Assembly: GCF_022370755.2 (NCBI RefSeq)
Contig: NZ_CP092364.2
Coordinates: 2,852,001-2,916,000 of the forward strand
Direction: 5' to 3'
Source of the DNA: Mycolicibacterium goodii
Lineage (GTDB): Bacteria > Actinomycetota > Actinomycetes > Mycobacteriales > Mycobacteriaceae
Length of the DNA: 64,000 bases
In this document: one piece after another, positions 40,541 to 48,976 of the stretch
Layout: the number at the start of each line of letters is the position of its first letter
Numbering within the stretch: the first letter of the stretch is position 1
The notes under the pieces: model-generated
Told to the model about the DNA's origin: nothing
The model's input: only the letters and a program-made list of their open reading frames with translations
Databases searched by the model: none
Program-made: the position numbers and the translations under genes

Positions 40541-41341
40541 TCAGCGCACCACGGCGGGATGCGGGACGCGGGGGGCACCCAGCATGTCACGGTGTGACGG
40601 CGGGACGCGGCCGCCTTCGTCGGTGATCCCGTAGCGGGCCGCCAGTTCGGCTCCGATGACGGTTCGCCCGGACAACTCCTCCAACCCTGGATCGTGGTAG
40701 ATGGCGTCGATCAGGCGGCCCGTGAATTCCGGGGTTTCGGCGTGCTTGGCCGTCTCGGCCAACGCCCGCGGGTTCCCGGCGAAAGCGGCACGCAGTTTCT
40801 CGGTGAGCAGGATGCCCATCCAGATCGACACGGTCGCCACCGACGTGCCACGGAAATCGACCGCCATGTCGGCGGCGAGCTTGTCTACCCCGGCCTTCTG
40901 CGCACCGTACGCCGGGCCGTGCATGTAGCACACGGACCCCGGCGACGAGGTGAAAGCGATCAATCCCTTCTCCTGTGCGAGCAGGAGCGGCGCGGCGTGC
41001 CACGACGTCACGTACGCCGACCGCAGCCCGACGTCGAGCACGTCGGCCAACTGAATCGGTTTTTCCCAGAACGGTTTCGGGTCGACGAGGGCATCGTGGA
41101 TCGCCGCGGCGTTGTTGACCAGGAGGTCGAGCCGCCCGGACTCGTCGGCGATCCGCCGGAACAGCGCACCGACCGCGGCGTCGTCGCAGTGATCGAGTGG
41201 TACTGCGACACCGCCCGGGCCCGGGTCGGTCACCGTCCGGCCCGTGACGTACACCTTCCACCCCGCGGCCAGCAGCGCGGCGGCGATACCGCGGCCGGCG
41301 CCGCGACTGGCTCCCGTGACAACAGCTACCGGTGCGTCCAT
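40541..41341 (-). CDS. Short-chain dehydrogenase
   Basis: 266 residues from the ATG at 41341. TGASRGAGRG (cofactor), NNAA, TSSPGS (catalytic Ser) and YGAQK (catalytic Tyr and Lys) are all present. The C-terminal region (GRTVIGAELAARYGITDEGGR) is typical of a mycobacterial SDR group of unknown substrate. The frame is open to 41446 but that part overlaps the divergent promoter region. Confidence 0.92.
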   Translation of the reverse strand: MDAPVAVVTGASRGAGRGIAAALLAAGWKVYVTGRTVTDPGPGGVAVPLDHCDDAAVGALFRRIADESGRLDLLVNNAAAIHDALVDPKPFWEKPIQLADVLDVGLRSAYVTSWHAAPLLLAQEKGLIAFTSSPGSVCYMHGPAYGAQKAGVDKLAADMAVDFRGTSVATVSIWMGILLTEKLRAAFAGNPRALAETAKHAETPEFTGRLIDAIYHDPGLEELSGRTVIGAELAARYGITDEGGRVPPSHRDMLGAPRVPHPAVVR

Positions 41342-41444
41342 GCCGACCAAAGTACGGTGCGCGGTTCCGACGGTGTCGACGGTGTGCGGTCGATCGCTCG
41401 GATTATCGAGAACTTTGACTACAACGCAAATAAAGTTGGCGGCC
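41342..41444. promoter_or_regulatory. Divergent promoter region
   Basis: TTGACT at about 41415-41420 followed by an AT-rich AATAAAGT stretch lies 20-30 bp before the membrane protein ATG. AACTTT and AAAGTT form a 6-bp inverted pair around this promoter-like stretch. GACGGTGTCGACGGTGTG is a short direct repeat to its left. The -35/-10 reading is tentative. Confidence 0.35.
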
Positions 41445-42251
41445 ATGACGAAGTTCCTCGACGGTTACCTCGAATCACCTCTGTCGGGCATCGCGCCCTG
41501 GGTGGTGATGGCGGTGCTGTCGACTCCCGGACATTTCGAACAAGCCGTCTGCGCCGCGCTGGGTCTGACCCTGCTCACCATGTGGATCAGCCGGCGGCGC
41601 GGTGGAACGCTGCACGCGCTCGACCTCTACGGCGCGGGGTTTTTCGTGATCCTGGCCGTCATCGGCCTGATCGTCTCACCGGACGCCGTTCGATGGTTGC
41701 AGGAGTGGGCCGGCGAGATCAGCAACATCGCGCTCGCACTGTTCGTGATCGCGACGATCGTCGCGCGGCGGCCGTTCACCCTGCCGTACGCAAAGGAGCA
41801 GACCCCACAGGAACATTGGGACGGCCCGTTGTTCCTGCGGGTCAACTACCTGATCTCGGCGGTCTGGGCGGGCGCGTTCACGGTCTCGGCCATCGTGGGC
41901 TTCATCGGCAACGCCGTACTGCACGACCCCGACAACTTCTGGACCGGCTGGGTGCTGCAACTGGCGTCGATCTTCTTCGCTGTGGCGTTCACCGGGTGGT
42001 ACCCGGACCGGGCAGCGGCGCTCGCCGAACAGGCCGGTGAGCCTTCGGAGACCACGACGACCACCACGACAGTTGCCCAATTGTTCGACTGGTTGCCGAT
42101 GTTCGTCCTGATCGCGGGGATCTTCGGATGGGTCACCGATGCGATACCGGATGCCGCCGGGATCGCCATGATCGTCCTGGGCATCGCGGGAAATGCCCTG
42201 GCCGGCAGAGTGATTCCCGCGCGCGAGGACGCATCGACCGAGAAGGCGTGA
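41445..42251 (+). CDS. Polytopic membrane protein of unknown function
   Basis: 268 residues from the ATG at 41445. About seven hydrophobic helices are spaced evenly, with a polar loop containing a run of seven threonines (SETTTTTTTVAQLF) before the last two helices. No family recognised. The upstream part of the frame (from 41244) overlaps the divergent SDR and is not counted. Confidence 0.82.
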   Translation: MTKFLDGYLESPLSGIAPWVVMAVLSTPGHFEQAVCAALGLTLLTMWISRRRGGTLHALDLYGAGFFVILAVIGLIVSPDAVRWLQEWAGEISNIALALFVIATIVARRPFTLPYAKEQTPQEHWDGPLFLRVNYLISAVWAGAFTVSAIVGFIGNAVLHDPDNFWTGWVLQLASIFFAVAFTGWYPDRAAALAEQAGEPSETTTTTTTVAQLFDWLPMFVLIAGIFGWVTDAIPDAAGIAMIVLGIAGNALAGRVIPAREDASTEKA

Positions 42252-42293
42252 CGCTGGTCCAATCGGCGCGGTCGATCATTGATCACCGTCGGC

Positions 42294-42347
42294 GAATGTG
42301 AACCCGCTGCGAGATGTCGGCAAGTTCTGCGCGGAGGATTCACATTC
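42294..42347. promoter_or_regulatory. Inverted repeat upstream of secreted protein gene
   Basis: GAATGTGAA (42294-42302) and TTCACATTC (42339-42347) are exact complements with a 36-nt gap, 40 bp before the next start codon. GATCATTGATC (42273-42283) is a nearby short palindrome. Could be an operator pair or a long hairpin. Confidence 0.35.
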
Positions 42348-42386
42348 ACCCAGCCGAGTCGCGCCCCGAACGAGCATCATGGGGCT

Positions 42387-43079
42387 ATGACGTACCGACG
42401 CGTGGCCGGTCTGCTGAGTGCCCTCGTCCTCACCGGGGCTCTCATGACCACCACTGCCTCGGCGGCCGAACCGTTCGCCTACCAGCCCTTGTGGCCGTTC
42501 TCCTCGCAGGCCGAGTCCGATACCTGGCTGCACGAGGGCGCGCCGGCCGGGCACGAGCCGTGGCATGCCGACCCATCGGCCACCGCGCTGTCGTTCACAC
42601 GCGACTATCTTGGTTTCACCGCGATCGACCGGGTCACATCCGTCATCGAGCACGCCGACGAGGCCTGGATTGGTGTCGGGTACGTACTGCCCAACCAACG
42701 GCCGACGACGGCGGCGACAATTCACCTGGCACGGTTCGGCGCCGGCCCGGACGCACCATGGGAGGTGGTGGGCAGCCGCGATGACGTCCTCACACTCACC
42801 GCACCCCCGTACGGCAGCCCTGTTGCCACCGTGATCGACGCCGGCGGTGCGATCACCGGCGTCGACGAGAGCCTGCACCTGCGCGTCCATCAGAACAGCC
42901 CTGAGCAGGTGCTCGGCGAACACTGCTGTGTGGCCGCCGGCGGGGATGGCGTACCGTGGTCGGCCCGGGTGGGCACGGCGCCGCCGCCGCGGCCCGGGGC
43001 GCTCACCCTGGTGGTGTGGACCGGCGGACATGTCGCAGAGGTCGAGAAGTTCGCCGTCACCGGCCTGCGGGCGTCGTGA
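42387..43079 (+). CDS. Secreted protein of unknown function
   Basis: 230 residues from the ATG at 42387. A Sec signal peptide (about 1-27) ends in TASA-AEP. The mature part is polar with many Trp and Pro and ends in VVWTGGHVAEVEKFAVTGL. One adjacent cysteine pair (EHCCVA) is present. No family recognised. Likely exported to the cell wall or medium. Confidence 0.83.
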   Translation: MTYRRVAGLLSALVLTGALMTTTASAAEPFAYQPLWPFSSQAESDTWLHEGAPAGHEPWHADPSATALSFTRDYLGFTAIDRVTSVIEHADEAWIGVGYVLPNQRPTTAATIHLARFGAGPDAPWEVVGSRDDVLTLTAPPYGSPVATVIDAGGAITGVDESLHLRVHQNSPEQVLGEHCCVAAGGDGVPWSARVGTAPPPRPGALTLVVWTGGHVAEVEKFAVTGLRAS

Positions 43080-43120
43080 CATGCTGCGGCCCAACGCGAT
43101 TCGCAGAAGTTGGGATGACA

Positions 43121-43140
43121 GCCGGCCGCGGGTGGCCGGC
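43121..43140. terminator. Hairpin after secreted protein gene
   Basis: GCCGGCC (43121-43127) pairs exactly with GGCCGGC (43134-43140) around a 6-nt loop, 41 bp after the stop codon. The stem is short but all G-C. It separates the secreted protein gene from the two-component system. Confidence 0.5.
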
Positions 43141-43141
43141 G

Positions 43142-43164
43142 CTTCATATGAAATCGATATGAAG
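43142..43164. promoter_or_regulatory. Candidate operator before the response regulator gene
   Basis: CTTCATAT-GAAATCG-ATATGAAG is a perfect 8-bp inverted repeat. It also contains ATATGAA twice in direct order, 11 bp apart, the spacing seen for OmpR-type regulators. It ends 5 bp before the likely GTG, so autoregulation is plausible. Confidence 0.5.
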
Positions 43165-43169
43165 GCGGG

Positions 43170-43970
43170 GTGTGGCGGTTGAATGCGCGCGAAAATGACG
43201 ACGTGACGTCTGCGCAGCTCAAGAACCAGCGCCCACGTCGAGCGATTCTGGGGCAATTGCCCCGGATGTACCGCGCCGACGGGTCGCCGATCCGCGTGCT
43301 GCTGGTCGACGATGAACGCGCACTCACCAACCTCGTCCAGATGGCGTTGCAGTACGAGGGGTGGGTGATAGATGTTGCGCACGACGCCGCGGGCGCTGTC
43401 GAGCAGTACCGGGCCAACCTCCCGGACCTGCTGGTACTCGACATCATGCTGCCCGACCTCGACGGGCTCGGGGTTCTCGAGCAGATCCGCTCGTTCGGCA
43501 CCTACACACCGACGTTGTTCTTGACCGCGAAGGACTCGGTCGCCGACCGGGTCGAGGGCCTGACCGCAGGCGGCGACGACTACATGACCAAGCCGTTCTC
43601 GTTGGAGGAACTCGTCGCGCGGTTGCGCGGCCTGCTACGCCGGACCGCCTACCTGACGCCGGCCGCCGACGAAACTCTGCGCGTTGGCGATCTGACCCTC
43701 GACGCGGCCGGCCACACGGTGACGCGGGCCGACACGCCTATCTCGTTGACCTCCACCGAGTTCCAGCTGCTGCGGGTGCTGATGAGGAATCCTCGACGAG
43801 CGTTGAGCCGCACCGAGATCCTGCGGCAGGTGTGGGAGTACGAATTCGGCGGCCGCACCAGCATCGTCGACCTGTATGTGTCCTACCTGCGCAAGAAGAT
43901 CGACACCGGCCGGACCCCGATGATCCACACCGTGCGCGGTGTGGGGTACATGCTGCGACCGGCGGAATGA
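43170..43970 (+). CDS. OmpR/PhoB-family response regulator
   Basis: 266 residues from the GTG at 43170 (GAAGG just upstream); a GTG at 43203 without a good site would give 255. The receiver domain has VDDE, the phosphoacceptor D91 in LVLDIMLPD, FLTAKD and the conserved Lys in DDYMTKPF. The winged-helix DNA-binding domain follows (LTSTEFQLLRVLMRNPRRALSR; IVDLYVSYLRKKID). It resembles the TrcR/TcrX group. Its stop overlaps the kinase start as ATGA. Confidence 0.95.
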   Translation: MWRLNARENDDVTSAQLKNQRPRRAILGQLPRMYRADGSPIRVLLVDDERALTNLVQMALQYEGWVIDVAHDAAGAVEQYRANLPDLLVLDIMLPDLDGLGVLEQIRSFGTYTPTLFLTAKDSVADRVEGLTAGGDDYMTKPFSLEELVARLRGLLRRTAYLTPAADETLRVGDLTLDAAGHTVTRADTPISLTSTEFQLLRVLMRNPRRALSRTEILRQVWEYEFGGRTSIVDLYVSYLRKKIDTGRTPMIHTVRGVGYMLRPAE

Positions 43971-45478
43971 TGCGCACCTGGAAGAGCTGGTCCCTGCGCC
44001 GCCAACTCGTCGTGGGGGTCTCGCTCGTGGTGATGGTCGCGCTGACGACGATCGGGGCACTGTCGGTGCTGACGTTGCGGTCCTCGATGGTGGGGTTGAT
44101 CGACAGTCAACTTGCGGGCGCCGCCGACGGCTTCAGCAAGACCGTGACCAAGTATCGGACCACCCCGTTGCCCGGCGGCAACGAACTCCCGGCGCCGGGA
44201 ACGATGAAGCCGCTCATCCATGTCATGGGACAGGCCCAGGGCAACGTCATCGCGCTCATCCAGCACGGGCAGGTGGCCGACTCGGCGTTCTTCATCGACG
44301 GCGAAGCCAAGCCTGCCCCGCCCGCGACCACCGCCGCACTGAGGGACCTGGCCGCCGCAGGGCCCACGCCACGCAACGTCGAACTACCCGAACTGGGGTG
44401 GTACCGCGTGGTCAGCCATCCCGGTGACGGCGACGAGACCCTCGTGACCGGGGTGTCGTACACGCCGGCATGGGAGGCGATGATCCGGGTCACCGGCATC
44501 GTGTCGGCGATGACCGTCGTCGCGCTGATCCTCACGGCGTTGAGCACGATCGCGATCGTCGGCATCGCACTGCGGCCCCTGCGCCGGGTCGCCGCCACCG
44601 CTGCCGAGGTGGCGACACTCCCCCTCGACCGCGACAACCACGCGATCGCGCCGCGGGTCCCGCGCGGCGACACCGACCCACGGACGGAGGTCGGGCGAGT
44701 GGGTGACACGCTCAACCAGCTGCTGGACCACGTCGAACGGGCACTATCGGACGTCGCCGCGTCGGACCGGCGCATGCGCCAGTTCATCACCGACGCCAGC
44801 CACGAGCTTCGGACGCCTCTGGCCGCGATCCACGGTTACGCCGAGCTCACCCGCCAGGACAGCTCGGTCCTGCCCGAGACCACCGAGTACTCGCTCGCGC
44901 GTATCGAGGCCGAGGCCCAACGGATGAACTCGCTGGTGGCCGACCTGCTGCTGCTGGCGCGACTCGACGAAGGTCAGGAGCTGGACACCACGGAGGTGGA
45001 TCTCACAGAACTGGTCGCCGACGCGGTCAACGACGCCGCGGTGTCCGCACCGACACACCACTGGTCGGTCCAGGTGCCCGAGGACCCGGTATGGGTGCGT
45101 GCCGATCATGCGCGGCTCCACCAGACGCTGGCCAACCTGCTGTCGAACGCGCGGGTGCACACACCGGAAGGCACCTCGGTGCAGACGACGCTCGTGGTCC
45201 GCGGCAGCGGCGACACGAGCCATGCGGAGGTGACGGTGTCCGACAACGGGCCCGGGATCGACCAGAACCTGCTGCCCCACCTGTTCGAGCGTTTCGTGCG
45301 TGCCGACAAATCACGTTCGCGTGCGGCAGGGAGTTTCGGGCTGGGCCTGTCGATCGCGGCGTCCATCATCGAAGCGCACGGTGGCACGATTTCTGCCCAA
45401 TCACGGTCCGGCAGGACATCTTTCACCATTCGCCTGCCGAACATCCCGGTGACCGCACCACACAAGACGTCGGTTTAG
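43967..45478 (+). CDS. Sensor histidine kinase
   Basis: 503 residues. TM1 (about 15-38) and TM2 (about 170-195) enclose an extracytoplasmic sensor of about 130 residues. HAMP, the phosphoacceptor box DASHELRTPLAAIHGYAEL, and an ATPase domain with LLSNARVHT (N box), VSDNGPGI (G1), FERFVRADKSRS and GSFGLGLSI (G2) follow. Translationally coupled to the regulator and surely its partner. The signal is unknown. Confidence 0.96.
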   Translation: MMRTWKSWSLRRQLVVGVSLVVMVALTTIGALSVLTLRSSMVGLIDSQLAGAADGFSKTVTKYRTTPLPGGNELPAPGTMKPLIHVMGQAQGNVIALIQHGQVADSAFFIDGEAKPAPPATTAALRDLAAAGPTPRNVELPELGWYRVVSHPGDGDETLVTGVSYTPAWEAMIRVTGIVSAMTVVALILTALSTIAIVGIALRPLRRVAATAAEVATLPLDRDNHAIAPRVPRGDTDPRTEVGRVGDTLNQLLDHVERALSDVAASDRRMRQFITDASHELRTPLAAIHGYAELTRQDSSVLPETTEYSLARIEAEAQRMNSLVADLLLLARLDEGQELDTTEVDLTELVADAVNDAAVSAPTHHWSVQVPEDPVWVRADHARLHQTLANLLSNARVHTPEGTSVQTTLVVRGSGDTSHAEVTVSDNGPGIDQNLLPHLFERFVRADKSRSRAAGSFGLGLSIAASIIEAHGGTISAQSRSGRTSFTIRLPNIPVTAPHKTSV

Positions 45479-45508
45479 CACGCGCACTACGCGGGGTATG
45501 CGCCCGGC

Positions 45509-46342
45509 GTGGACTGGAATCTGGAACAGACATTCGACACCGCCGAGGGCGCCATCCGGTGGCAGCGCCTCGGGTCCGACGGCGATCCCGTGGTGCTGGT
45601 GCACGGCACACCGTACTCGTCCTACCTGTGGCGAGACATCGCACCGGCATTGGCGCAGAACCGCCAGGTGTACGTGTTCGACCTGCTCGGGTTCGGGCAA
45701 TCCGACCAACGGAAAGGGCAAGACCTTTCCATCGCCGCACACGCCGGGCATCTGGTCGCGCTGCTCGAGCACTGGGGCCTGGACCGGCCCAGCATGATCG
45801 CCAACGACATCGGCGCCGCGATCACGCTGCACGCGTCCCTCGTGCACGGTGCCGCATACCGGGATCTGGTGATCTTCGACGCGGTGACCGGGTCCGATTG
45901 GGAGATGGGACTTTTCCGGCTCGTACGGCGACATCCGGAAGTGTTCGAGGCGCTGCCCGGCTATGCGCACCGCGCGCTGCTGACCAGCCATCTGCAACGT
46001 GCCACCCACACCGGGTTCCGTCCCGGCGTGCTCGAGCGATATCTGGAACCCTGGCTGGGCGAGGATGGTCAGGCCGCGTTCTACCGGCAGTACCAACAGC
46101 TTTCGGTGGACGACACCAGGATCTTCGAGGACAAGCTCGCCGGCATCGACATCCCGGTGAAGATCTTGTGGGGCCGCGACGACCTGATCATGGCCCCGAA
46201 GTACGGCGAATGGATCCGCGACCAGATCCCGCACGCCGAATTCCACTGGATCGACGACGCCGGCCACGTGCTGCAGGAGGACGTCCCGGTTCAGTTGCTG
46301 GCTTATCTCACGGCGCCCTTCACGGCCGGTGTCAGCCGTTGA
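45509..46342 (+). CDS. Alpha/beta hydrolase with Asp nucleophile (haloalkane dehalogenase-like)
   Basis: 277 residues, GTG start. HGTPYSSYLW gives the oxyanion region. The nucleophile elbow reads ANDIGAA, so D100 takes the place of Ser, as in haloalkane dehalogenases and epoxide hydrolases; the usual Trp after the Asp is Ile. The His is in DDAGHVLQED. Substrate uncertain: dehalogenase, epoxide hydrolase or an unknown ester-forming activity. It follows the kinase by 30 bp. Confidence 0.88.
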   Translation: MDWNLEQTFDTAEGAIRWQRLGSDGDPVVLVHGTPYSSYLWRDIAPALAQNRQVYVFDLLGFGQSDQRKGQDLSIAAHAGHLVALLEHWGLDRPSMIANDIGAAITLHASLVHGAAYRDLVIFDAVTGSDWEMGLFRLVRRHPEVFEALPGYAHRALLTSHLQRATHTGFRPGVLERYLEPWLGEDGQAAFYRQYQQLSVDDTRIFEDKLAGIDIPVKILWGRDDLIMAPKYGEWIRDQIPHAEFHWIDDAGHVLQEDVPVQLLAYLTAPFTAGVSR

Positions 46343-46484
46343 GGTGTATGAGCACCTTTCCGCTGCCCGCGGTTTCGGTTGGCGGCGACGGCGATCGCGT
46401 CCACGAAGCGGTACGACCCGCTCCACGTGAGCTCGCGGCGATGGCCGCGATAGGTGCGCGCAATGACGCACCGACCACTGACCG
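46343..46484 (-). pseudogene. Possible remnant of a dehydrogenase C-terminus
   Basis: Read leftward, one frame ends in GSGKVLIHLNG and a stop at about 46345, resembling the end of medium-chain zinc or quinone oxidoreductases. Another frame just before it reads ELTWSGSYRFVDAIAVAAN, as if a frameshift lay between. It directly follows the shortened nitrilase gene. The evidence is a short resemblance only. A small plus-strand frame from 46350 exists but looks non-coding. Confidence 0.25.
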
Positions 46485-46997
46485 CTACGACCTTTCCAAC
46501 GTCGTACGGGCCACGCCGCAGACGTAGACATCGACGCCGAGCGCAGCTGTCCCTCGCACGTGGTCGTCGACCCCGGTGTCTCGGCAGATTCCCATGCCGA
46601 CGCGCCAGCCGTCCACCTCGATGACGCGCGGCCCGTCACCGGCGACGAAATGCCTGCGTTCGTCCCCGCTCAAGAATGTCTTGCGATAGGCCACGTTCAC
46701 TCCGCCACCGTGGACCTGCACCATCGCAATGAACCGGCCGCCCGCCGTTTCCACCGGGGCGCCGACCAGAGCGACTGAATGTGTTGCCGCACAGGCGGTT
46801 ACCAGCTTCACCACGCCATCGCCGGCAAGGTCGACCGTCGGCGCGTCCACTTGATAGCCCGTCAGCGACAACTCCGGGAACACCACCAACCGAGCATCGG
46901 CGCGGACGATTGCCTCCACATGGGAGGCCACGTTTGCCTCTACATCGCCATCGAGCACTCGCGGCTGGACCGCGGCGACCACCAGCTTCTCGCCCAC
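46485..46997 (-). CDS. Carbon-nitrogen hydrolase, C-terminally truncated
   Basis: 170 residues, GTG start. The nitrilase triad is complete: E42 (FPELSLTGY), K106 (YRKTFLSGDERR) and C138 (GICRDTG). Family members usually run to 250-280 residues, and the last 80-100, which complete the sandwich fold and dimer face, are missing: the frame stops after VCGVARTTLERS. It is probably a decaying gene, or a short variant whose activity is doubtful. Divergent from the HsaD-like gene. Confidence 0.7.
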   Translation of the reverse strand: MGEKLVVAAVQPRVLDGDVEANVASHVEAIVRADARLVVFPELSLTGYQVDAPTVDLAGDGVVKLVTACAATHSVALVGAPVETAGGRFIAMVQVHGGGVNVAYRKTFLSGDERRHFVAGDGPRVIEVDGWRVGMGICRDTGVDDHVRGTAALGVDVYVCGVARTTLERS

Positions 46998-47144
46998 TCC
47001 CCCATTGTCGTCGACACTCGTGCACAAGGCAGGCCGCAGCGGACCCACCGGGAAGGATCGTTTCCCACTCAGCCGACCACTGAGGTGTGATTGCTGCCCG
47101 TTACGGTGTGAGATCGATCTGTTCCCCACAATGGAAAGGCGAGC

Positions 47145-48008
47145 ATGCAGGCGATCGATTACCAGGACTCCTTGCGTGAGGTCACCACCGATGCGGGGGT
47201 GCTGCGTTACCACGAGGCGGGTGACGGCCCTCCCCTGCTGATGCTGCACGGATCCGGGCCCGGCGTCACCGGGTGGCGCAACTACCGCGGCAACCTCGCG
47301 TTCTTCGCGCAGCATTTCCGTTGCCTGGTACTGGAATTCCCAGGATTCGGCGTAAGTGACGACTTCGGTGGTCATCCCATGCTGGACGCGCAGAAGGCAG
47401 CCGTGGTGTTCGCCGATGCGCTGGGTCTCGACCAGGTGGACATCATCGGCAACTCGATGGGCGGCGGTGTGGGGATCAACTTCGCCATCAACCACCCCGA
47501 CCGTGTGCGACGGTTGGTCGCCATCGGTGGCATCGGCACCAATATCTTCGGCCCCGGGCCCAGCGAAGGCATCCGGTTGCTGCAGGAGTTCACCGAGGAT
47601 CCCACGCGGGCCCGCCTGGTCGACTGGCTGAACTCGATGGTGTACGACCCCGCCCTGGTCACCGACGAGCTCATCGAGGAACGGTGGGCGCTGGCGACCG
47701 ATCCGGAGACACTGGAATCCGCACGCCGCATGTACGGCAAGGCCGCGTTCGCCGCAATGCTGGAGATGATGCGCAACGCGGATTTCCCGCTGCCCTGGGC
47801 GATCATGCACAAGGTGAAGGCGCCGACGCTCCTGACGTGGGGCCGCGATGACCGGGTCAGTCCGCTCGATATGGCTCTGATCCCGATGCGCACCATCCCC
47901 AACGCCGAACTGCACGTGTTCCCCAACTGCGGGCACTGGGTGATGATCGAGGCCAAGGCCGCGTTCGAGCGGACCGTGCTGTCGTTCCTGACCCAGGACG
48001 GCAACTAG
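47145..48008 (+). CDS. hsaD2: Meta-cleavage product hydrolase (HsaD-like)
   Basis: 287 residues, ATG after GGAAAGG. The alpha/beta hydrolase triad is S104 in GNSMGGG, D236 in GRDDRVSPLD and H264 in NCGHWVMIE; HGSGPGVTGW is the oxyanion loop of the BphD/HsaD group. In steroid degradation it splits the ring-opened product 4,9-DSHA. It is set apart from the other hsa-like genes by about 4.4 kb. The name follows the M. smegmatis C-19+ cluster as I recall it. Confidence 0.9.
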   Translation: MQAIDYQDSLREVTTDAGVLRYHEAGDGPPLLMLHGSGPGVTGWRNYRGNLAFFAQHFRCLVLEFPGFGVSDDFGGHPMLDAQKAAVVFADALGLDQVDIIGNSMGGGVGINFAINHPDRVRRLVAIGGIGTNIFGPGPSEGIRLLQEFTEDPTRARLVDWLNSMVYDPALVTDELIEERWALATDPETLESARRMYGKAAFAAMLEMMRNADFPLPWAIMHKVKAPTLLTWGRDDRVSPLDMALIPMRTIPNAELHVFPNCGHWVMIEAKAAFERTVLSFLTQDGN

Positions 48009-48401
48009 GCGCTTCACCCTGGGGCGCTCGCGGCCCACCATCTGCCGGGCCCATTGTTGTCTCTCAGTACTGTTTTCATCGCTGGGCCGGTGACTGTCGA
48101 TCGGTATCTCAGGAACTGGGCGGCGTTGGCTGGCCAGTTGCGTACGAACGTGAGCGAGACCGCTCCGGTGCTGGTCACGCTTCCGGCGGCGCCAGTGGTG
48201 GGTCGGCCGGTGAATGCTGCAGTGTGGTCTCGGCGCACCGGGCGCCATATCGGAACGCACCGGGTCAGTACCCGACCCATGGGGTCATACCGGGCTAAAT
48301 TGGGTTAGCCCCGTATGGGATAGGCGCACCGGCTGGCTCCGACGGCATGCCGGTCGCACCCTATCGGGCCACAACGTGAATGTGGTCGGGAAAGGACTCT
48401 C
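48009..48401. other. 393-bp gene-free stretch upstream of the F420-type reductase
   Basis: An open frame of 84 codons (48054-48308) is present but has no ribosome site and no recognisable motif. The codon-position GC signal seems weaker than in neighbours. It holds GGGTC/GACCC pairs near 48262-48278 and the strong hairpin at 48286-48317. It may be remnant sequence or a long leader. Confidence 0.4.
48286..48317. promoter_or_regulatory. Hairpin in leader of the F420-type reductase gene
   Basis: CATAC-C-GGGCTAA (48286-48298) pairs with TTAGCCC-C-GTATG (48305-48317): 12 base pairs with one central C:C mismatch and a 6-nt loop ATTGGG. It sits 84 bp before the start codon. It could be a regulator site in DNA or a terminator/attenuator in RNA. 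Confidence 0.5.
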
Positions 48402-48788
48402 ATGCGCGTGCCTCGTCCTGTCGCACAATTCAATCGCCTCATCACTAATCCGGCGGCTCGCGCGCTGACCCCGTGGCTCCCATGCCTGGGTACGCTTGAG
48501 CACACCGGACGCAAGTCAGGCAAGCGCTACCACACGCCCCTGTTGATATTCGAGACCCGCGATGGCTTCGCCATCCTCGTTGGCTACGGACACGAATCGG
48601 ACTGGCTTCAGAATGTTTTGGCCGGCGGCCCGACAGTGCTGCACCGCCGGGGAAACCGTGTCGTATTGGGGACTCCGCGGCTGGTCAGCAAGGCTGAGGC
48701 CGCACCCCTGGTCACGCCGGCACACCGGCTGTTCTATCGCGTGTTCCCCTACAACGAAGCAGCGTTGGTGCTCACGAAGACCTCTTAG
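48402..48788 (+). CDS. Deazaflavin (F420)-dependent nitroreductase family protein
   Basis: 128 residues, ATG after AAAGGAC. LEHTGRKSGKRYHTPLLIFE and the following GYGHESDWLQNVLAGGP are the F420-binding signature of the DDN/split beta-barrel family. These actinobacterial enzymes use reduced F420 on varied hydrophobic substrates including quinones. Its position inside the steroid-type island suggests a redox step, but this is inference. Confidence 0.9.
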   Translation: MRVPRPVAQFNRLITNPAARALTPWLPCLGTLEHTGRKSGKRYHTPLLIFETRDGFAILVGYGHESDWLQNVLAGGPTVLHRRGNRVVLGTPRLVSKAEAAPLVTPAHRLFYRVFPYNEAALVLTKTS

Positions 48789-48976
48789 TCGGACGGGATT
48801 TCTGCACGATCAGGTGGCAGTTTCACTTGCCCTCGACGACCGCGAGCACCGCGCTGTTCGTGTTCGCGGCCTCACCGCTTGACGGCCTGCCGGACAACAA
48901 TCGGGTGCAGCACCGGAGCATGGCCGGTCGTGGACCGGCGACGGTGGCCGATGGCGTCGACGAACCCACGCGCACG

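Noticed and set aside
46350..46529. A small plus-strand frame starting MSTFPLPAV
   Set aside because: No ribosome site of note, overlaps the nitrilase end, and the opposite strand has the better, though weak, resemblance to a protein family.
47028..48260. The upstream part of a 591-codon minus-strand frame leading into the nitrilase
   Set aside because: Only the last 170 codons show nitrilase motifs; the rest is antisense to the HsaD-like gene.
48054..48308. An 84-codon open frame in the 393-bp gap
   Set aside because: No ribosome site, no motif and ordinary chance length for this base composition; described as gap content instead.
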